Source: Kangiellaceae bacterium
Lineage (GTDB): Bacteria; Pseudomonadota; Gammaproteobacteria; Enterobacterales; Kangiellaceae
Direction: 5' to 3'
Assembly: GCA_030590405.1 (NCBI GenBank)
Contig: JAUUYO010000049.1
Span: forward strand, 1-15,582
Length of the DNA: 15,582 bases
Part shown: piece by piece, positions 1 to 6,192 of the stretch
Numbering within the stretch: position 1 is the stretch's first letter
Layout of the letters: each line of letters begins with the position of its first letter
The notes under the pieces: model-generated
Told to the model about the DNA's origin: nothing
What the model saw: only the letters and a program-made list of their open reading frames with translations
Databases searched by the model: none
Position numbers and translations under genes: made by a program

Positions 1-291
1 ACGAAGGAAATTATTTAATCAGATCTTTGAACCCGATAGAAATATGGCTTAAATGACTCCACTTCTTTCAGACTCATTTGTTAATTGGAATATACTATTT
101 TTTAGCAGTTACACTATGAGAGTGCTAAAAATAGTTAAAGTTTCCTTTAAAAACATATTGTTACAAGAGCGAAGTTGTCGCGATCGAGTCGTTTTGAATC
201 GCTGCGTCGGGGCAAACTCTCGGCAATTTTGTAAAAAAATGTAATTAAGGCGTGGTTGAAGTCGGCTTTTGTTGTTCCCAAAACCCGTGAT
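1..291. other. Intergenic spacer downstream of ftsX
   Basis: This spacer holds no convincing gene. Short open frames of about 60 codons on both strands lack recognisable domains and ribosome binding sites, and one overlaps the end of ftsX. In most gammaproteobacteria rpoH (heat-shock sigma factor) follows ftsX on the same strand, so this stretch is probably the rpoH leader and promoter region, with the start codon left of position 1; that is inferred from gene order only. The one clear signal is the inverted repeat at 102-128. I see no U-tailed hairpin that would end the ftsX transcript. Confidence 0.5.
102..128 (-). promoter_or_regulatory. CIRCE-like inverted repeat (candidate HrcA operator)
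   Basis: Read on the minus strand, the left arm TTAGCACTC matches the CIRCE consensus at 9 of 9 positions. After exactly 9 bases comes AACTGCTAA, which matches 7 of 9 positions of the second arm. CIRCE (TTAGCACTC-N9-GAGTGCTAA) is the operator of the heat-shock repressor HrcA. A possible -10 (TATATT) begins seven bases past the second arm in the direction of the presumed rpoH. Motif and spacing are seen directly; binding by HrcA and control of rpoH are inference, and no hrcA gene is in this window. Confidence 0.5.
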
Positions 292-1266
292 TTATCTCGG
301 CTCGATATTACGAATATGCCGACCAACACTTAGCCAAGAGCCCAACAATCCTAAACCACAGCTAAAGCTGATTAATTGCAAGCTCTGGAGCGCATTTAAA
401 CCACTGATGGCAAATTGGCTTTGATACAGGCCAGCAAGATCGGCCACCGGATCTTGTAGCCAGATTAGTGATATTTCCAAGATAATCCAGCAGAGCAGTC
501 CAGCAAGCAGGCCATACCAGAATCCGGTGTAAAGAAAAGGTCTGCGTATAAAGGCATCAGTAGCACCGACGAGTTTAACCACTTCGATCTCCTCTCGTCG
601 GTTTTGCACCGACAACCGGATGGTATTACCGACAATCAGTAATACTGCCAAACCGAGGGCCATACCGAGAGCTGCGGCGGCTTTTTCGGCCAGTTGTAAG
701 AGCGCATAGAGTTTTCTGACCCAGTCTAAATCCAGTTGTGCCTGTACCACTTCTGGTAATTTTAAAAACTCGGCCAATAACTTTTCGGATGCTGCCGGGC
801 TGGTGTGGCTGGCAGCTGGTTGGATGACCAAAGTGGGAGGCAAGGGGTTGCTGTCCAGCTCGGCTATCGCATCGGCAAATCCTGAGCGGGCGCTAAAATC
901 GGCGAGTGCCTTTTCTGGGAGGATCACATTCACATCCTCGACCGCCAGATTTTGACGAATATCACTGGCGAGTCGTTTGGTTTGCGATTCATTCAGATTA
1001 ATTTTTAAATAGAGTGAGATTCGACTCGCGCCATCCCAGCTTTGTGAGAGGTTTTTGCCGTTATCTAATAAAATTTGCAGTCCGGCGGGTAAAGCTAAGG
1101 CGATAGCGATCACCAGTACCGTCATAAAATTGGAAAACGGGTTGTCCAATATCTCCTTGATACCGCGCCTTGCTTCTAATTTGTGTAGTCGCAACAGCAT
1201 CTTAAATCGGGCGGTAAAGCTGGCACCTTGAGTGAGGCTTGCGCCTGCTGAATACTCATTACTCAT
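292..1266 (-). CDS. ftsX: Cell division ABC transporter permease FtsX
   Basis: This is the membrane subunit of the FtsEX complex, which sits at the division ring and activates septal peptidoglycan hydrolysis. The 324 residues show the FtsX plan: a cytoplasmic N-terminus, a first membrane helix at about 47-67, a large periplasmic loop at about 70-190, then helices at about 197-217, 246-270 and 296-316. The segment with EEIEVVKLVGAT (about 225-236) is the family's most conserved cytoplasmic motif. I chose the ATG at 1266 because it overlaps the ftsE stop by 8 bases (ATGAGTAA), implying translational coupling, and has an AGGA upstream. An in-frame ATG at 1320 would add 18 residues inside ftsE and is unlikely. 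At 324 residues it is slightly shorter than E. coli FtsX (about 350). Confidence 0.95.
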   Translation of the reverse strand: MSNEYSAGASLTQGASFTARFKMLLRLHKLEARRGIKEILDNPFSNFMTVLVIAIALALPAGLQILLDNGKNLSQSWDGASRISLYLKINLNESQTKRLASDIRQNLAVEDVNVILPEKALADFSARSGFADAIAELDSNPLPPTLVIQPAASHTSPAASEKLLAEFLKLPEVVQAQLDLDWVRKLYALLQLAEKAAAALGMALGLAVLLIVGNTIRLSVQNRREEIEVVKLVGATDAFIRRPFLYTGFWYGLLAGLLCWIILEISLIWLQDPVADLAGLYQSQFAISGLNALQSLQLISFSCGLGLLGSWLSVGRHIRNIEPR

Positions 1267-2041
1267 TGGGATAATCCTGTTCCAGATGACCTTGAGAGTT
1301 GCTACCTTGCAGACCGGCACCTATTCCCATATTGCCGGTTTCTTCCTCAGAAAATGGATTATTTGAGTGGAGAGTTTCATCGGTTTGGTCCTGGACTAAT
1401 CGACCTTCTTTCATTACCAGGGTTCGGTAATGCATTTGAGCCAGTAAACTTAAATCATGAGAGGCGATCAAAAGGCTTACGCCAACTTGATTAAACTGTT
1501 CGAATAATTTCATGATTTCAGCGGAGAGTTCTGGATCCAGGTTCCCGGTCGGTTCATCGGCGAGTAACAGTGGCGGTTTATTGACTACCGCTCTGGCGAT
1601 CCCGACTCTTTGTTGCTCTCCACCGGACAACATGATCGGTGTATTTTTTTCTTTGGACAACAAGCCCACTTTATCTAGCGCGGCCCTCACTCGGCGGCCG
1701 ATTTCTCGGTGCTCATAACCAGCTATCATCAATGGCAGGGCCACGTTATCAAAAACACTGCGGTCAAATAGTAATCGGTGATCTTGAAAAATCATGCCGA
1801 TATCTCGTCTGACGGCCGGAATTTTTCGACGTTTGACTTTACTCAGGTTCTTACCGTTAATAATCACCTGGCCAGAAGTGGCACGTTCCATCAAGCAAAT
1901 CAACTTCAGCAAGGTACTTTTACCTGCGCCGGAATGGCCAGTCAGAAATGCCATTTCGCCAGAGGCAATTTCAAAATTAACCTGACGCAAAGCGTCTTGT
2001 CCATTTGGATATCTTTTAGAAACCTGGGCGAATTGGATCAT
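1259..2041 (-). CDS. ftsE: Cell division ATP-binding protein FtsE
   Basis: This is the cytoplasmic ATPase of FtsEX. It couples ATP hydrolysis to conformational change in FtsX and hence to amidase activation at the septum. ABC motifs appear in order: Walker A GHSGAGKST (35-43), Q-loop Gln86, signature LSGGEQQ (138-144), Walker B LLLADEP (158-164) and H-loop His195. The FtsE core normally ends near residue 222. Here a further ~38 residues, acidic and Gly/Asn/Ser-rich, precede the stop, making 260 residues in all. An AGAGAG ribosome binding site precedes the ATG. The gene lies 87 bases after ftsY and overlaps ftsX by 8 bases, so the three are probably co-transcribed. Confidence 0.96.
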   Translation of the reverse strand: MIQFAQVSKRYPNGQDALRQVNFEIASGEMAFLTGHSGAGKSTLLKLICLMERATSGQVIINGKNLSKVKRRKIPAVRRDIGMIFQDHRLLFDRSVFDNVALPLMIAGYEHREIGRRVRAALDKVGLLSKEKNTPIMLSGGEQQRVGIARAVVNKPPLLLADEPTGNLDPELSAEIMKLFEQFNQVGVSLLIASHDLSLLAQMHYRTLVMKEGRLVQDQTDETLHSNNPFSEEETGNMGIGAGLQGSNSQGHLEQDYPNE

Positions 2042-2128
2042 TTATGCTCTCTTTATGTCGTTTTTCTTGCCGTCTTTTTAAAACGTAGTCGTGATAGGTT
2101 GGTTCCCGATTGCATCAAAGAGGGACCA

Positions 2129-3244
2129 CTAATCGAACAAAGCATCAATATACTCTTTGGCATTAAAGCTTCGTAAATCTTGCTTGGCTTCGCCAACACC
2201 AATATAACGGATTGGAATTTTCATTTTATTGGCTAGACTAAATATCACACCACCTTTTGCGGTTCCATCCAGTTTGGTAATGGTCACGCTATCGAGATTA
2301 ACGACTTTGTTAAATTCTATAGCCTGCACTAATGCATTTTGGCCGGTGCCAGCGTCGACCACCAGCATCACTTCATGCGGTGCCTTGTGATCAATTTTTC
2401 CCATTACCCTTTTTATTTTGCTTAACTCATCCATGAGATTACTTTTGTTATGCAGCCGACCAGCAGTGTCGGCGATAATAATATCGATTTTTCTGGCTTT
2501 GCCTCGCTCGACGGCATCAAAAATAACTGATGCACTATCGGCCCCGGTATGTTGGGCTACGACTGGCACATTATTCCTTTCTCCCCAGGCTTTTAGTTGC
2601 TCAACGGCTGCTGCGCGAAAGGTATCACCAGCGGCTAACATGACACTTTTTCCATCGGCAATAAATTGGTGAGCGAGTTTACCAATGGTAGTGGTTTTAC
2701 CGACCCCATTCACTCCGACCATTAAAATTACGAAAGGTTGGTCTTGTTGGTCGATGACTAAAGGCGCTTGCACTGGTTCAATGATTTCAAGCAGTAACGA
2801 TTTTAGTTTTTGTAGTAGCGCATCAGTATCTTTTAGTTCTTTTCTGGCCGCTCGTTCGGTGAGGTCATCAATAATTTGATTGGTCGTATCTACACCAACA
2901 TCAGCCATTAATAGCAGAGTCTCTACTTCTTCTAGCACCTCATCGTCGATTTCTTTCTGGCCTAAAACTAAATTAGCCAGCCCAGCGGAAAATTGTGAGC
3001 GAGTTTTTGATAGACCACTTTTTAGTCGTTGAAATAAGGACTGTTTAGAATCTGGTTGCTGGAGTGATTGGTTTGCGGTTTCTAGCTCTGTCGGGGGGGC
3101 TGGTTGCATATTTTGTGCGGTCACTGATTCGCTCTCAGGTTGCCTAGAGGGCTGTGCTTGATTGGGAACAAGTGGGTCAGTGTTATGTTTTTTACCGCCA
3201 AACCAGCCAAATAGCCCTGATTTTTGCGATGATTTATCGGTCAT
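2129..3244 (-). CDS. ftsY: Signal recognition particle receptor FtsY
   Basis: This is the membrane-associated GTPase that receives SRP-ribosome complexes and hands them to the Sec translocon. Of 371 residues, the first ~23 carry an amphipathic, Lys/Gly/Trp-containing membrane-targeting start. Residues ~25-68 are a Pro/Gln/Glu-rich linker, shorter than the acidic A domain of E. coli FtsY (497 residues in total). The N domain follows (~69-160), then the G domain with G1 GVNGVGKTT (177-185), DTFRAAA (207-213), DTAGR (259-263) and TKLDG (323-327), ending in a family-typical C-terminus (GVGEAKQDL). It is the first gene of ftsY-ftsE-ftsX and diverges from the hmgA operon across a 337-base spacer. 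Confidence 0.96.
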   Translation of the reverse strand: MTDKSSQKSGLFGWFGGKKHNTDPLVPNQAQPSRQPESESVTAQNMQPAPPTELETANQSLQQPDSKQSLFQRLKSGLSKTRSQFSAGLANLVLGQKEIDDEVLEEVETLLLMADVGVDTTNQIIDDLTERAARKELKDTDALLQKLKSLLLEIIEPVQAPLVIDQQDQPFVILMVGVNGVGKTTTIGKLAHQFIADGKSVMLAAGDTFRAAAVEQLKAWGERNNVPVVAQHTGADSASVIFDAVERGKARKIDIIIADTAGRLHNKSNLMDELSKIKRVMGKIDHKAPHEVMLVVDAGTGQNALVQAIEFNKVVNLDSVTITKLDGTAKGGVIFSLANKMKIPIRYIGVGEAKQDLRSFNAKEYIDALFD

Positions 3245-3311
3245 GGAATATACTTCTATTTACGGCTGAAAATCTGCAGCTATGCTAACATTTTATTAGA
3301 TTAGCCTCCAT

Positions 3312-3402
3312 GATTAAACCAGACCTCAGCGGCCTCAATTGCTGGCGGCGGCACAAGAGGTCAGGCAAAGCCTGCTATATATGGTAACCGCTGGGGTTAA
3401 TC
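3312..3402. other. Candidate structured RNA element or palindromic repeat
   Basis: Outer arms pair (GATTAA 3312-3317 with TTAATC 3397-3402), as do inner arms (CAGCGG 3327-3332 with CCGCTG 3388-3393). These enclose a CCTC/GAGG-based hairpin (3333-3336 with 3357-3360) and a CAGGC-AAA-GCCTG hairpin (3363-3375), giving a three-way-junction shape. A competing 6-base pairing GACCTC (3322-3327) with GAGGTC (3357-3362) excludes the inner arm pairing. The segment is much more GC-rich than its flanks. The pairings are visible; that it acts as an RNA, and on which strand, is inference. It matches no riboswitch class I recognise. Confidence 0.3.
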
Positions 3403-3471
3403 TGCTTGTTTTATTTCAGTTGTATTACAGCATCGCGATTAAATTGCTGAGTCTCCTGAGTTTGTCATTTC

Positions 3472-3488
3472 AATCTAAAAATTAGATT
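3472..3488. promoter_or_regulatory. 17-bp palindrome upstream of hmgA, possible operator
   Basis: AATCTAA and TTAGATT form perfect 7-base arms around AAA, about 95 bases before the hmgA start. A dyad of this size in an upstream region suits a dimeric repressor or activator of tyrosine catabolism. It does not resemble the TyrR/PhhR box (TGTAAA-N6-TTTACA). AT-rich dyads also arise by chance, so the call is weak. Confidence 0.25.
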
Positions 3489-3581
3489 AAAACAAGTTAA
3501 AGATTATCCTTTTATCAGTTGATGATTGTGGTTATTCTAGCCTACTGTTTGATTAAGCCTAACTATTTTAGGAATATCCAT

Positions 3582-4742
3582 ATGCCTTTTTACATTCAGC
3601 GGGGAGAGATCCCGGCCAAAAGACACATTACTTTCAAAAAAGATAATGGCGAGTTATACCGCGAAGAACTCTTTTCAACCCACGGTTTTTCTAATATTTA
3701 CTCAAATAAGTATCATCACAATATGCCGAGTAAAGTGGTGCGTGATGAACCCTATACACTTAACCATGGCGAAGAGTGGCAAGATACCATCTTGCAGAAT
3801 TATAAAATCCATTCGAAGGCGGCAGACGGCAGCGGCAATTTTTTTACTAGCCGCCAAAAAATGTTATTTAACGGTGATTGTGCGATGTATACCGCTAAAG
3901 TCACCGAAGATACCGATGAATTTTATCGCAACTCTTATGCCGACGAAGTGATTTTTGTGCATGAAGGCACCGGCACTTTGTATTCAGAATATGGTACCTT
4001 AGCGATCAAAAAATGGGATTATCTGGTCATTCCACGAGGCACCACCTATCAATTAAAGTTCGATAATTATGATAATGTCCGGTTGTTTGTGACCGAATCA
4101 TTTTCGATGGTGAGCATCCCCAAGCATTTTAGAACTGAGTCAGGACACATGCTGGAAACTGCCCCTTATTGTGAAAGAGATATTCGCCAGCCTGAGTTAC
4201 AACAAGCCATTGTAGAAAAAGGTGAATTTCCACTGATCATCAAATACGGTGATACCTATCAAAAAACAGTTCTAGAGTGGCACCCCTATGACCTGGTTGG
4301 TTGGGATGGCGCAGTTTATCCCTGGGCATTTAATATCGATGATTATGCGCCTCTAGTCGGCAAGATCCATTTACCGCCCTCGGCTCATTTGGTGTTTACC
4401 GCCAATAATTTTGTGATGTGTAATTTTGTGCCGCGTTTATATGACTTTCATCCAGAATCAATTCCGGCACCTTATTATCATTCAAATATCGATAGTGATG
4501 AGGTGTTGTATTACGTTCACGGCGATTTTATGAGCCGAACCGGCATTGAAGAAGGTTCGATGACCTTCCATCGTAAAGGGGTGCCACACGGGCCTCAACC
4601 GGGTAAAACTGAAGACTCTGTCGGCAAAAAAGACACTTATGAATATGCGGTAATGGTGGATACATTTGCGCCATTGCAAGTCACCGAACATTTCCATCAA
4701 TGTATGGAAGAAGGTTACAACCAGAGCTGGTTAGAGAAATAA
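3582..4742 (+). CDS. hmgA: Homogentisate 1,2-dioxygenase (short bacterial form)
   Basis: This Fe(II) enzyme opens the ring of homogentisate to maleylacetoacetate in tyrosine and phenylalanine degradation. The 386-residue protein is a bicupin with the C-terminal metal site visible: His300 in YYHSNIDSDE, Glu307 (or Asp306), and His336 in PHGP, corresponding to the human ligands His335, Glu341 and His371. It is shorter than the ~440-residue eukaryotic and Pseudomonas enzymes and fits the compact form found beside HPPD in other marine gammaproteobacteria. I chose the ATG at 3582 for its AGGA eight bases upstream and the MPFYIQRG start; an ATG at 3519 would add 21 residues with no such site. hppD follows after 33 bases, giving consecutive steps in one operon. 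Genes for the later isomerase and hydrolase are not in view. Confidence 0.88.
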   Translation: MPFYIQRGEIPAKRHITFKKDNGELYREELFSTHGFSNIYSNKYHHNMPSKVVRDEPYTLNHGEEWQDTILQNYKIHSKAADGSGNFFTSRQKMLFNGDCAMYTAKVTEDTDEFYRNSYADEVIFVHEGTGTLYSEYGTLAIKKWDYLVIPRGTTYQLKFDNYDNVRLFVTESFSMVSIPKHFRTESGHMLETAPYCERDIRQPELQQAIVEKGEFPLIIKYGDTYQKTVLEWHPYDLVGWDGAVYPWAFNIDDYAPLVGKIHLPPSAHLVFTANNFVMCNFVPRLYDFHPESIPAPYYHSNIDSDEVLYYVHGDFMSRTGIEEGSMTFHRKGVPHGPQPGKTEDSVGKKDTYEYAVMVDTFAPLQVTEHFHQCMEEGYNQSWLEK

Positions 4743-4775
4743 CAAATTTTAAATATTAAGATTGGAGAGCATGGA

Positions 4776-5819
4776 ATGACAGATACAAACAATTCTAACC
4801 CATTGGGTTTAACCGGTATTGAGTTTACCGAATTTGCATCGGCTGATACTCAATTTATGCACGATGTATTTATGGATTTTGGGTTTTCAAAGACCAAAAA
4901 GTACAAAGGCAAAGATATTGTTCATTACGGCCAAAATAAAATTCACTTTTTATTAAACGCTGAAAAAAGCGGTTTTTCTGCGGAATTTACTAAAGCGCAT
5001 GGCCCAGCTATTTCATCGATGGGCTGGAAAGTAAAGGATGCCGAATTTGCCAAAGCTGAAGCGGTAAAACGCGGTGCAAAACCAGCCGAAAATACCGATC
5101 TGCCTTATCCAGCGATTTACGGCATTGGCGATAGTTTAATTTATTTTATTGACCGCTATGAAGGTGCGAACACTATCTGGGATACGGATTTTGAAAATCT
5201 GCAAGAGCCTGTTATTCAAGAAGGTAAAGGGTTTATCGAAATCGATCATCTGACCAATAATGTTTACAAAGGCACGATGGAAAAATGGGCCGATTTCTAC
5301 AAGAACGTTTTTGGTTTTACCGAAGTGCGCTACTTTGATATTAAAGGGGTGAAAACGGCATTAATTTCTTACGCGTTAGCCAGTCCGTGTGGCACCTTCT
5401 GTATTCCAATTAACGAAGGCAAGGGCAATGATAATAATCAAATCGACGAATACTTAGGTCTTTATGATGGTCCTGGCGTACAGCATTTAGCCTTTAGAAC
5501 GGAAGATTTAGTGGCTTCTTGTGACTCATTAAAAGGCTCCTATATTGAAACATTAGATATCATTCCTGAATACTACGATACTATCTGGGATCGAGTTCCC
5601 TGGGTCAAAGAAAGTAAAGAAAAAATCAAACATCACCAGATTTTAGTGGACAGTCAGGCTGAGAATACTTATCTGTTACAGATTTTCACTAAGAATTTAT
5701 TTGGACCCATTTTTATTGAAATGATCCAAAGAGAAGGCGATCAAGGATTTGGTGAAGGTAATTTCCAGGCATTGTTTGAGTCCATCGAAAGGGATCAGGA
5801 AAAGCGCGGGGTTCTTTGA
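4776..5819 (+). CDS. hppD: 4-hydroxyphenylpyruvate dioxygenase
   Basis: This Fe(II) enzyme converts 4-hydroxyphenylpyruvate and oxygen to homogentisate, the substrate of the gene before it. The 347 residues contain two vicinal-oxygen-chelate halves. The iron ligands of the C-terminal half are visible as His158 (IDHLTNN), His237 (VQHLAF) and Glu315 (FIEMIQR). The C-terminal gating-helix region GFGEGNFQALFESIE (324-338) is highly characteristic. A GGAGAG ribosome binding site lies just before the ATG. It is the second gene of the tyrosine operon, which ends at the hairpin 19 bases past the stop. Homogentisate made here can also be oxidised to the brown pigment pyomelanin when the dioxygenase is limiting (known biology; not shown here). 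Confidence 0.96.
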   Translation: MTDTNNSNPLGLTGIEFTEFASADTQFMHDVFMDFGFSKTKKYKGKDIVHYGQNKIHFLLNAEKSGFSAEFTKAHGPAISSMGWKVKDAEFAKAEAVKRGAKPAENTDLPYPAIYGIGDSLIYFIDRYEGANTIWDTDFENLQEPVIQEGKGFIEIDHLTNNVYKGTMEKWADFYKNVFGFTEVRYFDIKGVKTALISYALASPCGTFCIPINEGKGNDNNQIDEYLGLYDGPGVQHLAFRTEDLVASCDSLKGSYIETLDIIPEYYDTIWDRVPWVKESKEKIKHHQILVDSQAENTYLLQIFTKNLFGPIFIEMIQREGDQGFGEGNFQALFESIERDQEKRGVL

Positions 5820-5837
5820 ACTTTATTAGCAAGCATT

Positions 5838-5865
5838 AAAAAAGGCCGATTATTCGGCCTTTTTT
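5838..5865 (+). terminator. Rho-independent terminator after hppD
   Basis: A perfect 12-bp stem (AAAAAAGGCCGA with TCGGCCTTTTTT) closes a TTAT loop, giving a GC core followed by six T residues. It starts 19 bases after the hppD stop. Its A-tract/T-tract symmetry means it could act in both directions, but no gene reads toward it from the right. Confidence 0.92.
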
Positions 5866-5947
5866 GATCCCGTCGGAAAAGCCGTGCTCCAGCAAGGAGC
5901 GGATGTTGTTGCCTATTAAATCCAGAAACGACCTTGCTACCAGCCGT

Positions 5948-5953
5948 TATAAT
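5948..5953 (+). promoter_or_regulatory. Perfect -10 hexamer before the small membrane-protein gene
   Basis: TATAAT is an exact sigma-70 -10 element, but the hexamer 17 bases upstream (GAAACG, 5925-5930) is a poor -35. Initiation near 5960 would give a leader of about ten bases ahead of the ATG at 5970, which would explain the lack of a good Shine-Dalgarno there. It may also supply selD-selU, for which I see no better promoter. Confidence 0.4.
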
Positions 5954-5969
5954 GTGCGATAAAGTGGTT

Positions 5970-6146
5970 ATGAAATTATCAATCATTACAATCTTGGGTT
6001 GGGCACTCTTATTCCTTGGGGTCGCTCTCTATATTTTTCCTATATTTGTTGATGAGATTGGTGTTAGAAGCGGTCTGGTCGCTTTTGTGATCATCTTTGT
6101 TGGTATATCATTACTTAAATACCGTAAAGATCAAATTAACAAATAA
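5970..6146 (+). CDS. Small two-helix membrane protein of unknown function
   Basis: This is a 58-residue hydrophobic protein I do not recognise. A helix at about residues 3-26 (LSIITILGWALLFLG...) is followed by a short polar turn with acidic and basic residues (DEIGVRS). A second helix at about 35-50 (VAFVIIFVGISLL) leads to a Lys/Arg-rich tail (KYRKDQINK), suggesting both ends in the cytoplasm. Three in-frame starts exist at 5934, 5952 and 5970. I prefer 5970 because the first two fall before or within the likely -10 box at 5948-5953. selD begins 46 bases later, so the two may share a transcript, but no functional link is evident. Small membrane proteins of this kind are often unannotated. 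Confidence 0.55.
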   Translation: MKLSIITILGWALLFLGVALYIFPIFVDEIGVRSGLVAFVIIFVGISLLKYRKDQINK

Positions 6147-6192
6147 CGTCAGATGCCTCCAGTTTACAAGGTTCACAATAAGAAGCCCTCCA

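Larger units (their letters stand above)
3245..3581. other. Divergent intergenic region between ftsY and hmgA
   Basis: These 337 bases should carry the promoters of both ftsY (leftward) and hmgA (rightward), though I find no confident -35/-10 pair. In the position where many gammaproteobacteria carry rsmD, no such gene is present. Three things stand out: a GC-rich segment able to fold into a branched structure (3312-3402), a 25-codon open frame inside it (3310-3387), and an AT-rich 17-base palindrome (3472-3488). The hmgA Shine-Dalgarno AGGA is at 3570-3573. Confidence 0.5.

Noticed and set aside
53..244. 63-codon open frame on the plus strand near the left edge
   Set aside because: No ribosome binding site, no recognisable domain, and it runs across the CIRCE-like dyad; random open frame.
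147..329. 60-codon minus-strand frame overlapping the 3' end of ftsX
   Set aside because: No domain, no ribosome binding site, and it starts inside the conserved end of ftsX.
2101..2127. Possible terminator hairpin (GGTTCCC with GGGACC) between ftsY and ftsE
   Set aside because: Short stem with a bulge and no T-run on the minus strand; conserved operon order argues against termination here.
1778..2176. 132-codon plus-strand frame over ftsE and the end of ftsY
   Set aside because: Antisense to two strongly supported genes, and its translation has no family features.
5886..5900. GCTCC-AGCAA-GGAGC hairpin after the hppD terminator
   Set aside because: Only five base pairs, no T-tract, and a strong terminator already lies just upstream.
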